Notes: generated by a model from the sequence alone, not told the origin. 64,000 nucleotides of DNA from Meconema thalassinum (GCA_946902985.2 OX336388.2:125341894-125405893); one strand, 5' to 3'; counted from the stretch's first letter, positions 11,995 to 21,785 are shown. Numbers and translations are program-made.

Positions 11995-12320
11995 ATTTGA
12001 CGTCCAGCCCGCATAACACTAGAGCAGGGTGAGTAGTCTGTACACATGGGGCGCACACAACCTATTGTGCATTGTAAAGACTATTCAAACAGAATTACCG
12101 GTACGGGGGCTACATGACCGTGTTGTCGCAGCCCCTAAACTGAGGAACCAACCCACCAGAATTACCGGCAGCAGTGACAAATTGCACTCTGATTTCATAA
12201 ATATCGAAAATTTGTTTCAAAAGTGCCTATAAACAAATACACATTTATACAAGCCCGCATAACAGTAAAGCTGGGTGGGTGGTTAATGAGCATGCGAGAT
12301 TTCTCGTACAGGTCCCCTAG
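11995..12320 (+). mobile_element. Helitron-like element, family 2, 3' part
   Basis: The right end has a short hairpin (GCGAGATTTCTCG) followed by TACAGGTCCCCTAG and a flanking T, the CTAG-plus-T end typical of Helitrons. The body matches the complete copy at 30686-31112 (for example GTAGTCTGTACACA and CATTTATACAAGCCCGCATA). The 5' end is not identified, so the start is approximate. The element was itself hit by a tiny SINE tail at 12102-12156. Confidence 0.72.
12102..12156 (+). mobile_element. Tail-only SINE insertion (55 bp) with 12-bp target duplication
   Basis: GGGGCTACATGACCGTGTTG and TCGCAGCCCCTAAACTGAGG then AACCAACCC match the last 55 or so bases of SINE family B. Perfect direct repeats CAGAATTACCGG flank it (12090-12101 and 12157-12168). 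It is a severely 5'-truncated retrotransposition product and shows that this end is the primed 3' terminus. Confidence 0.85.
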
Positions 12321-12325
12321 TTTGT

Positions 12326-12345
12326 ATCATCATCATCATCATCAT
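12326..12345. repeat. (ATC)n microsatellite
   Basis: Six to seven ATC units just after the Helitron terminus. Confidence 0.9.
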
Positions 12346-12927
12346 AGTCGTCGTCATCAAGGATTGGTGTAAATTCCCCAGGACTTCAAATCATATCGCG
12401 AGAAACACTTGGGTGATTCTATTTCCATCCCGGAAGGTGAACTGTTCAGACGCAGAAGTGTGATGAACATCAAGTATTGAAATATCCTAAATTTTTGCGA
12501 AGCGCAGTCGTTTCAGGAGACACCAAATGATAAATACCGGAGGAGACGCGATTCATTCTCACGTCTGCATCTCGTTTTACCACTTCCTGGAGCCATTTAG
12601 AAGTACGAGCCTGGTAGTCTTCGCTTTAATAACGGACCTCTACAAGCCTTCATCACTATCTACTCCCCCCTCACGTTTAAATCAATACATGGGATAGAGC
12701 CCATGTGACGCAGGCCAGGTCTTATTAACGTACAAGGTACTAAACCGGAAACTATCGTCGGATATTACTGCCGCGGAAGAGTCTGACACTTGAGCTAGTC
12801 TCGTAAGAAGCTGTAGACAGTCTAAGTCGACAATCGTCTTACTTTCACCGCTAAGCAGCAAGTTATTTATTCTTTGAAGAAAATTTGACGTCCGAGACAA
12901 TGCTTCCAAAATAGAAATTTTCTTTCG
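12346..12927. other. Unassigned stretch
   Basis: Nothing recognised. The minus-strand frame of 107 codons that crosses 12682-13005 runs into the inverted repeat of the next element and shows no family resemblance. Confidence 0.4.
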
Positions 12928-13192
12928 TAAGGCCGGTATTACACTATTAAAGAAGTTTGTCAAAGAAATTTTAAAAAAAGTTATGCAAAGCAATAATCTC
13001 ACCATTACACTACATCAAATATTTTATATATCAGCAAAATGGATGAAGGATAGTTCCTTCTTCACTTAATTGTATAAAGGTAGTTGAAATTCTGCAGTGG
13101 CAATACCGGTATATAAAATAAACGGTAAGATAAACTTAAACCATGGGTCGCCCACGTGACAAGAAATATATTAATACGAGTAAAATCTTGGT

Positions 13193-13668
13193 TCCGTAGC
13201 GTAGCGGTCAGCATGGTTAGCTGCCGCCCCGGAGGTCCTGGGTTCGATTCCCGGCTCTGCCACGAAATTTCAACAGTGGTATGAGGATTGGAACGGGGTC
13301 TACTCAACCTCGGGTGGTCCAAATGAGTAAAGGGGGTTCGATTCCCACCTTAGACATCCTCGAGTGGTTTTCCGTGGTTTCCCACTTCGTCTACGGGCAA
13401 ATGCCGGGATGGTACCTCCTATAAGGCCACGGCCACCTCCTTGCCTATCCATCCCAATCTTCCCTTCCCTTCCTATCCCTCCTGAGGCCCCTGTTCGCTT
13501 TGCAGGTGAGGCCGCCTGGGCGAAGTGCTGAACACACCTCTCCAGTTGTATCCAATCGGATCAAGTGTTCCCAGCTCTAGGACACTGCCTGGAATGGCGG
13601 TATTGGTGAGATCCCTCGCTGAGTCCGTGGGAACCACCAACCTCGAGGGTAATTTACTAAAAAAGAAA
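13193..13668 (+). mobile_element. tRNA-derived SINE, long form (476 bp), with target duplication
   Basis: Begins with a tRNA-like head: A box around TAGCGTAGCGGTCAGC and B box GGGTTCGATTCCCGGC. The body includes TGGTTTTCCGTGGTTTCCCA and GGCAAATGCCGGGATGGTAC. It ends in an A-rich tail (AAAAAAGAAAA). Direct repeats AAAATCTTGGT lie at 13182-13192 and 13669-13679. It sits inside the Harbinger-like element at 12931-14721. Confidence 0.9.
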
Positions 13669-13970
13669 AAAATCTTGGTAAATGAGCTGCAGTAAGACAC
13701 TTGAAAAATTAAATTTATATTTAATTATTAATAATTATGATGAAATGAATGATGGTGACGTTCGAAACAATCACTCCCGAGTAAAGAAAATCGAAACATA
13801 CGAAGTAAAAAAATATGCATTGGTGGCATTAGATCCCTGGTCCCCACGTTCCGGAGTCGAGCACTTAACCCATTCGGCCAACTAGACAGTTGCCAATGGT
13901 TGTTGGTAACATGTGTCACCTACCGGTAAAGATATAAGTGCTTATTTACTCTCTTGTAATACCATAAGTG

Positions 13971-14279
13971 CCGGCCCCGTGGTGTTGGGGTAGCGCGCCT
14001 GCCTCTCACCCGGAGGCCCCGGGTTCGATCCCCGGCTCCGTCAGGGATTTTAAAACTGACGTGAGGGTTGGAACGGGGTGCACTCAGCCTCGTGAGGACA
14101 ATTGAGTAGCTGTCTGACAGTGAGACAGCGCCCCGATCACGAATACCAAGATTAACGGCCGAGGGGACCCGACGTGCTGATCACGCGTCACCCCAATATC
14201 TGCAGGCCAAATGGCTGGGCAGCGGTCGCTTGGTCGGCCTTAGCCCGTCATGGGCTGGATAGTGCCAGGGGTTGACTTT
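13971..14279 (+). mobile_element. tRNA-derived SINE, family A (309 bp), with 14-bp target duplication
   Basis: The head CCGGCCCCGTGGTGTTGGGG with TAGCGCGCC and the B box GGGTTCGATCCCCGGC is followed by a body with CAGCCTCGTGAGGACAATTG and AATACCAAGATTAACGGCCG, ending GTGCCAGGGGTTGACTTTT. Perfect 14-bp repeats TAATACCATAAGTG flank it (13957-13970, 14280-14293). The second full copy at 50695-51019 is opposite in orientation and very similar. Confidence 0.95.
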
Positions 14280-14780
14280 TAATACCATAAGTGAAACTAA
14301 CGAATTATAATACAAATATTCTAACATACAATACACTACTATTCACGGCTTATTTCAGCCTATTTGACTATTTAATTTCTCTTAATGTCCTGAAAGTTGC
14401 GCCCTTTATGTGCAGCGCCTATAGCCTCGGCTATTTTTACCGACACTTCCTATGTCTAATTTACGTTTAACAGTGTACACCATTCATTATGTATCATTAT
14501 GTAGCATTTCATGCATTTCACACTGATATGAGCATTTTTGTTGTAATATTCCAGCTGTTATGATCCGCCATTTTGGTTATCAAAAATAGCATGATGCTCA
14601 TACATGTTATATAAAGAAAATAGAAAACCACCTTTTATAAAAGATCATATCATGTCATCTTTCTTAGAAGATCTTTTATCAAAGATCTTTGACAAATTTC
14701 TTTGATGGTGTAATACCAGCCTAACCGTCTTAAATTCACGCCGCAATATCATAACAGTAGGTTAATATAAAGCTGCACAA

Positions 14781-15032
14781 TCTTGTGTCAATCATAAAAA
14801 CGCCAAGGTGTTTCACAATACTCAAGGAGCGGTTTCTACCAAAATCTTCCAAGTCGTCTCAATCTTGCATTTCGTGAAAAGTGAACGGAAATTTAAGTAT
14901 TTGTTTACCAAGAGCGTTTAAACAAATAAACAAGACTATAGTCCCTGCCAGAACTGTGTCGCGTCGAGCCCGCAAAACAAAGCCGGGCAGGTGGTTTATA
15001 CACATACGCGAGTTCTCGCCTGGGCCCGCTAC
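14781..15032 (+). mobile_element. Helitron-like element, family 2, short copy
   Basis: Starts with TC after an A (A|TCTTGTGTCAATC) and ends at a hairpin GCGAGTTCTCGC followed by CTGGGCCCGCTAC. The interior matches the copy at 30686-31112 (TTTCTACCAAAATCTTCCAA; AACAAATAAACAAGACTATA). Its last base departs from CTAG (CTAC). It lacks the second half-repeat seen in the longer copy. No coding capacity. Confidence 0.75.
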
Positions 15033-15133
15033 TATATGTAGTAGATCAAGAGTATAGCCTACAGTCTGAAAGGATTGGCGAACTAAAATAAATCTGTTAG
15101 TTTTAAAATACCGATGTGTCCAATTAATACTAT

Positions 15134-15184
15134 GAGAGCGAGAGAGAGAGAGCGAGAGCAAGAGCGAGAGCGAGAGGGGGGGGG
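15134..15184. repeat. (GA)n-rich low-complexity tract
   Basis: GAGAGAGA and GAGCGA units ending in a G run. Confidence 0.9.
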
Positions 15185-15605
15185 TCACCATTCACCATAT
15201 TGGATCCGAAGTTTTAAAATTTCAAGTCACTCTTCTTCACATTTAGTTTTATGTGACAAAATGCAAGTTGACGGATACGTCACCAATCTGCCTAATGAGG
15301 AAATTAAAAGTCAATTTCATTGGATGCACGTTCCATGTATTATGGTAATTGTTTTAACAGGGTGTCTACTGTAAGGATGAAGTAAAAATTAGTTACTTTT
15401 TAGCTACCTTTTAGTTAATTTTAGTTACCTTTGAATTCAGATACGTCTGCGGTCTGCAAGCAAAGGGGCCCATCACTCGGTGATGTAAAACAATCAACTG
15501 TGTTTAAAGTGGTAAATAAAATTCACTTAGGGTGTCATAAAAATTTGAAAAACAATAAATACTATTGTGAGGTTTGAAGCCATTTTTCAGTGTTGCCTAA
15601 GTAAA

Positions 15606-16458
15606 CAAAAGTTTGGTGCTTTACAGTCGGTCAACACGAAAGTACCCAAATAGAGCTGGGTTATGCCCTAATCCTGAAATAAATTACATGAGATAATAAA
15701 TACACTAGGATGACCAGTTTCGATCGTCAAGCGATCATCATCAGATCCATTACACTTAGGTTATAACATCTATGTTTGAGAATGCAGGTGAAAAATATAT
15801 ACAAAATGTACAATTATTTAGTTGCAGTGTTGGTAATGCAACTATCGGTGTATGCTAAATGTAGTATATCTAATGTTAGGTAAACTAAAATGGTGATAAA
15901 AATCCGGAATTTGTCTGTTTGGGATGATTATATGGTTATACAAAATCAACTATGGTTATACTGTAATAATACAGGCTGATACTTATCCGGTTGTCTCCCT
16001 AACTGGAACTTCAAGCAGTTTCGTGTTCACTCGGGCACTCAGTCGACCATAACTGGTACCAGAGTGAACACGAAACTGCTTGAAGTTCCAGTTAGGGAGA
16101 CAACCGGATACGTATCAGCCTGTATTATTGCAGTATAACCATATAATCATCCCCAACAGACAAATTCCGGATTATTATCACCATTTTAGAAGTTCACCCA
16201 ACATTAGATATACTACATTTAGCATACACCGACAGTTGCATTACCAACACTGCAACTAAATAATTGTACATAGTGTATATATTTTTCACATGTATGTTAT
16301 AGCCTAAGTGTAATGGATCTGCTGATGATCGCTTGACGATCGAAACTGGTCATCCTAGTGTATTTATTAATCTCATGTAATTTATTTCAGGATTAGGGCA
16401 TAACCCAGCTCTATTTGGGTACATTCGTGTTGACCAACTGAAAAGCACCAAACTTTTG
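15606..16458. repeat. Long foldback: arms of about 427 and 397 bp around a 29-bp loop
   Basis: The left arm (15606-16032) and right arm (16062-16458) are near-perfect inverted copies, e.g. CAAGCAGTTTCGTGTTCACT against AGTGAACACGAAACTGCTTG at the centre and AAAAGTTTGGTGC against GCACCAAACTTTT at the outside. The arm-length difference is largely a local duplication in the left arm around 15930-15962 (TATGGTTATA twice). The outer 100 bp of each arm match the short MITE at 1216-1522. It has no coding capacity and could form a very stable hairpin. Confidence 0.93.
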
Positions 16459-16476
16459 AAATAAATACTAGATATG

Positions 16477-16814
16477 AAAATTAAAATCCACAGCCTGCTT
16501 CCAGTCTCCGACCGGGTCAGGAATGGAATGAATGAAGCCCCCATCTAGCGGCGAGGATATGAACTGTGCCGGCTGCCGAGGCCTGACGCACTCCTCTGGG
16601 GCAATGATTAATGAATGACAGATGAAATGAAATGAAATGATAGTGGAGAGTGTTGCTGGAATGAAATTTTGACAGGGAAAACCGGAGTACCCGGAGAAAA
16701 ACCTGTCTGCCTCCGTTTTGTCCAGCACAGATCTCACATGGAGTGACCGGGATCTGAACCACAGACCCAGCGGTGAGAGGCCGGCGTGCTGCCGCCTGAG
16801 CCACAGAGGCTTGT
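16477..16814 (-). mobile_element. tRNA-derived SINE, family D, with 14-bp target duplication
   Basis: On the minus strand the head GCCTCTGTGGCTCAGGCGGC is followed by a B-box-like GTGGTTCAGATCCCGGTCAC, then AGGTTTTTCTCCGGGTACTC and CCCCAGAGGAGTGCGTCAGG, ending TGGATTTTAATTTT. Perfect direct repeats AAATACTAGATATG (16463-16476, 16815-16828) mark the insertion. A second copy is at 60361-60691. Confidence 0.93.
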
Positions 16815-16879
16815 AAATACTAGATATGTATTATCAAATTAGTTGTTTCAGCTAATATATCATCTTGTGAACAAGGAGT

Positions 16880-17755
16880 TTGGCGAGATTTCCTTGTCCC
16901 CGCGGTAGATTACGAACGAATGTATGGAACGTTACGTGATTGTAAACGAATTCTGTCTTCGCAGTCAAGTACGGAGAAATATTGAGATGTTATACGATCG
17001 GCGCTGGTCTCATCCGTTTGTCGAGATTCCCGTAGTTTTCACGATAGAACACAGATAAATATCGCGAGTTAGATAAGCGGTGTCACTTTTAGTCGTTCGA
17101 CGAGATTTCCATTGTCCTTGAGGTCGGGCACGAGAAAATATAGCATTAGGCCTATTACGCAATCGGCGCCACTTGCTGTCCGTTTGACAAGAATCCAGTT
17201 ATCCTCGTCATTGAATGCGGAGAAATATAGCGATGTATCGCAATCGCTGCCGCTCTCGGCCGTTTTACGAGATTCACGTTGTCCTCGCAATATTATGCAA
17301 TCCGCGCCCCACCCGGCCGTTGAACGATTTTCTATCTGCCCTGACAGAATGGTGGAGGAAAGCTCAAGGTTGGGCATGGTTAAAATTCACGAGTAGTTAT
17401 GGACATAATGTATGACCGGCGCCGTGATTCCCGCTGTCCCTATGCTGTGGTTTGGAGTTTATCAGTTCAGGGTGGATCACGAGGAGAAATTAGTATCGCG
17501 ATGCTACGTAGGCTGTCATTTCTCAGTGGGTTGATGCACTTCTCGCTCCCCGTACGCTTTTAAGTATACGGTCATGGGAAAAGTAGCGAGTAGGTTTCGG
17601 AGTGTTTCGTGATTGGTGCCCAATCACCTTTGACGGGATTCCCGCAGTTCTCGTCACCACAAGTTCACGAAAGGGGACGGGTTTTATGATTTTACGCAAC
17701 TGACGTCGATCTCGGTCCATTTGACGAGATTCCCGCAGGCAAGTCGTGCGGTCAA
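16880..17755. repeat. Decayed tandem array, period about 80-90 bp
   Basis: A degenerate unit recurs: CGAGATTCCCG, GTCCTCG, a GGGCACGGAGAAATATAGCG-like piece, then ATGCAATCGGCGCCGCT and CCGTTTGA. Starts of the GAGATT-like motif fall near 16884, 17022, 17101, 17187, 17266, 17424, 17632 and 17724, mostly multiples of about 79-92 bp apart. It is GC-richer than the flanks. An isolated, well-preserved unit lies at 18300-18362. I see no protein-coding explanation. Confidence 0.65.
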
Positions 17756-18299
17756 CCGGCCGTCTTGAGGATGAATGTTCGAAGTAGGTATCAAATATTA
17801 AGAATTATTCTGAGAGGATTGCATGAATAATACGACAAGAGGACACGTTTTCTTTCGAATGCGAATCACGAATTATACAAGTTATACAAGTTTTCGAAAT
17901 AACCGGTTCGATTATAATATATCCGATGGAACCAAAGTTCAAAGGAAAAATCGACATATAATGGAATTTCGAATTAACCATACTGGATGTCGCAAATTAA
18001 CAAGACAGATTTAAAAAATAAGTTATAGCCTACGTATTTCGAAGCTTTTTCATAATTCTTTTTCGAAACTAACATTTCGCAAGATTGCGACATTAAGTTA
18101 TTTCGCGTTATTTCTGGACTTCAATTTGACAGTCTCCAAAATTTAAAGGTCAATAACAGAAATGCGAGGTTTCTGATTAGTTTCAGAAGTTTTCGCGAAT
18201 AAACGTCTCGCGAAAGGTCAGGCTTTCTAATAACAGAAAAATATTTCGCACAAAATGCCGAAAATATACGCTGAACAATGTATACCACTCAGGGTATCC

Positions 18300-18362
18300 T
18301 CAGTATGCATTTCCTCGAGGTCGGGCACGGGGAAATATAGCTTATGCAATCGGCGCCGCTTG
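18300..18362. repeat. Detached unit of the 80-90 bp array
   Basis: CCTCGAGGTCGGGCACGGGG, AAATATAGC and TATGCAATCGGCGCCGCT closely match the unit at 17112-17170, separated from the array by about 550 bp of AT-rich sequence. Confidence 0.7.
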
Positions 18363-18544
18363 CGTGCAACTCGCTCCATCGCAATCTCTGAGCCTAGAGG
18401 CGCGAGTTTGAATGATTCAATCCACCTTCAGAAAATGTTCGTTACCCGTATGTAAAATTCGTTACTTATTCGTTACTTTCGTTAACCATTAGTAAAATTC
18501 GTTACTTTTTCGTTACTTTCGTTACCGGTAGACACCCTGTTTAA

Positions 18545-19273
18545 GGGATCAAACTTCGAGGTTATCGGCCCACCAAATATTAAAGTTGGGCGCAATTAAA
18601 TGGTAGGCCTATTGTAAATTTGTATTACTTGTTATACTCTAATAAAATAGATAGATAAATAAATCATGAATATTAAATTTCTTTCTTTAATGCAAATAAT
18701 ATTTTAATTTTGTTTCTAAAACTCTGAAGTCAAAGAAGATTTAAACATCCACATGCAAATTTAATTAAGTAATAAAAGTTCATATCGTACTTCCATGATA
18801 TCTTTCCTCGCAGGCAAAACATTTTACAAGTAATTGCTGGTTTATTCGGTCAGTTTCTTCCGTTTTCCCCCACAAGTTTACATTTCTTGACTTTACGGGG
18901 TTTCATAAATAACCAAATCAAAAATATGTGTGGCAACGAAGGATAAAGCCTATTCAACCCAACGGCAAGGAATTACATTATAAATCATCGTGTTTGTAGT
19001 GATGGGGAACAAATTGCAATTAATTAATTGCTATTAATTTCAATGCTGCCCAAGCGCACCACCTCCTTTCCGCATTCCAATTTGATGGTTTTAAGGGGGC
19101 GGAATATCGAGGTGTCATCTGCCCCTCAATTGGATCTTAATCAAATCAATATTATGTAGATCAGAAAGCAAGGTGTCCTCTCAGAAGTGCAAACTGCAAA
19201 CAGTCGACCGAAAAGAAGTTTGCAAAATTGCATTTGCTAACGTTGATTTCGTAATCTTATTTACACAACTGTA
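18545..19273. other. Unassigned AT-rich stretch
   Basis: Includes a SINE-tail-like fragment around 19088-19130 (TTTTAAGGGGGCGGAATATC, GAGGTGTCATCTGCCCC). Nothing else recognised. Confidence 0.4.
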
Positions 19274-19281
19274 GATATAGA

Positions 19282-20051
19282 TAGGCTTGCCATATTTTTG
19301 GTGAGTGAAACCGGGACACATTAATATGGGATAGCCTTACCGGGGAATCCGGGGGTCCTCCCCCGAGAAATGTTTTAAAAATTAGAAGCAAAATGGTGAG
19401 TTTTAATCCTTTTTTTAAGCCTCGCAAGTGAGGGGGGAATCTGGCACCCTAAATTGTTAGTTCGACACACCTTTTAAAAATAAAAAAGGAATTTTTGCTA
19501 CATAAAAATATTTTTTTTTCTGGTCTACCATCTAGAAAAGAAGTGTTAATAAGATACAATTTAAAATACTTCATAAAATTGTTTAATTGAACAATTACTG
19601 TCCTATTTTTTTTTTTAAAACTACAACTTTTTGTCTAATTACAAAAACAATTACAAAAATATATTTTTTTTTGTCAAACTAAAAAAAAAACAATTAATGA
19701 GTGTTAACAATGTTAATCTTTGCTTTCAAACCACTCATATTTTTGACTTGAAAGTTTCCAAAATGTCTTTCTTAAGCTTGACCTTTTCATAAAAATCATA
19801 GCAAGATAGGCCAAAGTTGATTTTACATACAATCAATGCTCTTGCAGTGGACTCACTCATTAATGCTCTGTCATCCCCCAGGCATTGTTCATTAGAGAAA
19901 ACACCCTTTCCACAGATGCTGATTCTTAAACACATACATTCATTACTTATTACAGCCGTTTTCCGGGACATTGATAAAACCGGGCGGGACACCGGGACAA
20001 GAGAAAAATACCGGGACTGCCCCGGTCAAACCGGGACGTATGGCAAGCCTA
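19282..20051 (-). mobile_element. hAT-like deletion derivative with TAGGCTTGCCATA ends
   Basis: A perfect 13-bp inverted pair TAGGCTTGCCATA (19282) and TATGGCAAGCCTA (ending 20051) bounds the element. Just inside the right end are repeated CCGGGACA-type motifs, also present near the left end (AAACCGGGACACATT). Flanking 8-mers GATATAGA and AATATATA agree at six of eight positions, a decayed 8-bp duplication at best. The interior keeps a hAT transposase C-terminus on the minus strand. Confidence 0.75.
19735..19992 (-). pseudogene. hAT transposase C-terminal (dimerisation) remnant
   Basis: The minus-strand frame reads GVFSNEQCLGDDRALMSEST then ARALIVCKINFGLSCYDFYE. This follows the pattern of the hAT dimerisation region, in which ERVFS-N-x-x-x-D-R is followed by an alpha-helical stretch with K-x-NF-x-x-SC-x-x-F. 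The expected glutamate-arginine before VFS reads GK, so it is mutated. All upstream catalytic sequence is missing. The function is lost. Confidence 0.7.
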
Positions 20052-20395
20052 AATATATAGAGGCTTTCACTTTAAGCACAATGAAACTTGAGCAGAAATC
20101 CCATTACAAGAAGAAAAAGAGCAAGTTGTCATTTGAATAATTGAAATTGAACACAAAGAAAAACATTTTATAAACATAGATTGAGACTGGGGCATGTTTT
20201 ACAGAATTTCTGTGTATACAATGTACGAAGTTATAATGGAATCTGCTTGCAAACCAAGGTTTCCACTCTTTGGAAATTATGAGTAAGGCCATTCGGTAGG
20301 AGCACATTAGGCGGATGAAAGTGGAACTTCAACGGGTACCGTATGTTTCGTCTTCCCTGGTAACCCAAATTGGTCGTGAAGTTATTCTAATACAA
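20052..20395. other. Flank with a repeat shared with 27480-27575
   Basis: Around 20235-20300 the sequence TGCAAACCAAGGTTTCCACT then CTTTGGAAATTATGAGTAAG resembles 27488-27545. The two copies bracket the mariner/THAP composite and one SINE. No gene recognised. Confidence 0.5.
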
Positions 20396-20515
20396 TACAG
20401 GGTGATTCTCTATGTAGTTTACAACTTCAATAATTTTTATTTATTGGAACCACTTATAGACTTGGTTTATATGTCATTACATAGCAAAACACTTCAAGTT
20501 ATTTTGACAAATCCA

Positions 20516-21275
20516 TTACGGGGCAATGTGTGCACCATTTGTCATGCTGGACACATCTCAACGGAAGTTGATTTCCCGCCACGTATCAACCAGCATTTCC
20601 GGGGCAACACAGGCGATGGCTGTTGTGATGCGATGACTCCGTTCATCAAGATTTGCATGTAGGGGAGGGATGTGCACCCTATTTTTCACAAAGCCCCACA
20701 GAAAGAAGTCCAGTGGTGTGTAATCTGGGGACTGTGGCGGCCAGGTAATTGTTTCTCTCGGAATAGCGCAGAAAACGTTCACTTTGGGGCTGTCACTTTG
20801 TGCACATGTGTTTATTCCATGCCCCAAATACGACAATTGTGTTGACTCGGCCAGAAAGGTGCAACGTTGATTCATCGCTGAAGACCACATTGTTCAAGAA
20901 TGACTCATCACGGCTGATGCGATCCATCATATCAATACAGAATTCATGTCGGGTAGTTTATCCGCTTCACTTAGTGCTTGAACCAAGGGCAATCGGTATG
21001 CTTTCTTGGCCAAATGTCGACGCAACACCCGCCAAACAGTGGTCTGAGGGATACCAGTTTCGATTTTTCAGGACTGCGGACGAACCTCTCCCTAACTGTT
21101 TCCACCTCCTCGCCAGTCACAGGTGCACGGCCTGGCGCCTTTGTGTGTAGCACAGAACAACCTGTTTCGGTAAATGTCTGGTGCCATTTGTACACTGTTG
21201 GTCTGCTGGGTGGGTCTTTGCCAAATTATGTGTGAAACCTCCGCTGTACACTCGTTGCTGACTTGGTTTCTTCAA
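20516..21275 (-). pseudogene. Mariner transposase, C-terminal part, internally deleted
   Basis: Minus-strand pieces in order: LEETKSATSVQRRFHT, then YKWHQTFTETGC (helix-turn-helix region), GRAPVTGEEVETVRERFVRS (linker), then a DES-type segment NNVVFSDESTLHL across frameshifts, SPKVNVFCAIPRETI, and WPPQSPDYTPLDFFLWGFVK. The last ends in the third catalytic aspartate motif. Sequence between the AIPRETI and WPPQSPD motifs, which should hold the second catalytic aspartate (QQDGAP-like), is deleted. The frame ends near NGAHI at 20516-20518 after internal stops. This is a common arthropod mariner type. The remaining 15 codons of the N-terminus lie at 26649-26694. Confidence 0.85.
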
Positions 21276-21279
21276 GACA

Positions 21280-21345
21280 GACTACAATAAATCAGACCAT
21301 AATGCCACTATCGAAATCGTAGAAAATGGCGGTAATCGTAGGGGA
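21280..21345 (+). repeat. Left inverted terminal repeat of the THAP element
   Basis: Pairs with 26572-26631. Runs from GACTACAATA to CGTAGGGGA; the left copy is about 10 bp longer in its middle part. Confidence 0.8.
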
Positions 21346-21487
21346 TTGTTTACATTTGGTCAACCAACATTTAAGTGGGTCTGCTGCGAGAATTTCGTTC
21401 AAATGTCGCATATTTCAAGTGATTTCGAGCTGTTATATATTGTAATAGTGTACCTTAAGTAGTGAAGTGCACTGTGAATAATTATAA

Positions 21488-21785
21488 ATGCCGAAGATAC
21501 GTAATGTGAGAAGCATTGGCTGTTTATTGTCATTACTGTGTACCTGCCTGTAAATTTAATACTGCTGAAGATACTTCAACTTTTAAATTTCCTAAAGACA
21601 AATCTTTGAAAGAGAAGTGGATGAGAAATATTCACCGGGATCATTTTCGAAGTTAAAACAGTTGTATTTGTTAAATTAAACATTTCGAACCTAAATTTGT
21701 GGTTATGAAAATTGCCATACTAACCCCTGATACCATTTCGACAATTTTCCCAAATCAACCGTCCTACACAACTCCTGTTTGTTAA
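21488..21785 (+). pseudogene. THAP-domain protein N-terminus (P-transposase-like), broken
   Basis: A start at 21488 reads MPKIRNVRSIGC, then after a frameshift HYCVPACKFNTAEDTSTFKF, PKDKSLKEKWMRNIHRDHF, a stop, and CIC-stop-IKHFEPKFVV, then TISTIFPNQPSY. These are the marks of a THAP zinc finger: the first cysteine pair with the C-x-x-x-C spacing seen in YCVPAC, F-K-F-P-x-D, the invariant tryptophan, the C...H-F pair, and then the IFPN-x-P-Y segment that follows the THAP domain in P-type transposases. THAP domains bind DNA sequence-specifically. Three disruptions show it is inactive. Downstream catalytic sequence was not recognised. It could alternatively be a THAP-only host-like gene fragment, but the inverted ends argue for a transposon. 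Confidence 0.75.

Larger units (their letters stand above)
12931..14721. mobile_element. PIF/Harbinger-like non-autonomous element carrying two SINEs
   Basis: The left end GGCCGGTATTACACTATTAA then AGAAGTTTGTCAAAG is mirrored at the right end (CTTTGACAAATTTCTTTGAT then GGTGTAATACCAGCC). Three-base TAA direct repeats lie immediately outside (12928-12930 and 14722-14724), which is the preferred Harbinger target. Removing the two SINEs leaves about 1 kb without coding capacity. The inverted repeat extends at least 45 bp, with a further self-complementary AAGATC-rich stretch at 14640-14700. Superfamily assignment is from the 3-bp target and the GG end, so it is provisional. Confidence 0.75.
15358..18539. 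mobile_element. 3.18-kb non-autonomous element with CAGGGTGTCTAC inverted ends
   Basis: The left end CAGGGTGTCTACTG and right end GTTACCGGTAGACACCCTG are inverted copies, flanked by the 5-bp repeat TTTAA (15353-15357 and 18540-18544). Just inside each end lie clusters of GTTAC-type motifs: TTAGTTACTTTTTAGCTACC on the left, and repeated TTCGTTACTTTCGTTA on the right, plausible protein-binding subterminal repeats. The interior holds the 853-bp foldback, a later SINE insertion, the decayed tandem array and a TTTCGCG-rich AT stretch (17780-18250). No transposase frame is visible. A TTAA preference offset by one base is an alternative reading of the flanks. I cannot name the superfamily. Confidence 0.65.

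Noticed and set aside
13193..14050. Possible tRNA genes, because of clear B boxes such as GGGTTCGATTCCCGGC
   Set aside because: They are heads of SINEs: each continues into a repeated body, has an A-rich tail and is flanked by target duplications. The same holds for other B boxes in the window.
16880..17755. CRISPR-like periodic array
   Set aside because: Units are degenerate throughout without short conserved repeats and unique spacers, and the context is eukaryotic transposon DNA.
20800..21235. Plus-strand frames of 85-116 codons
   Set aside because: Antisense to mariner transposase motifs on the minus strand.
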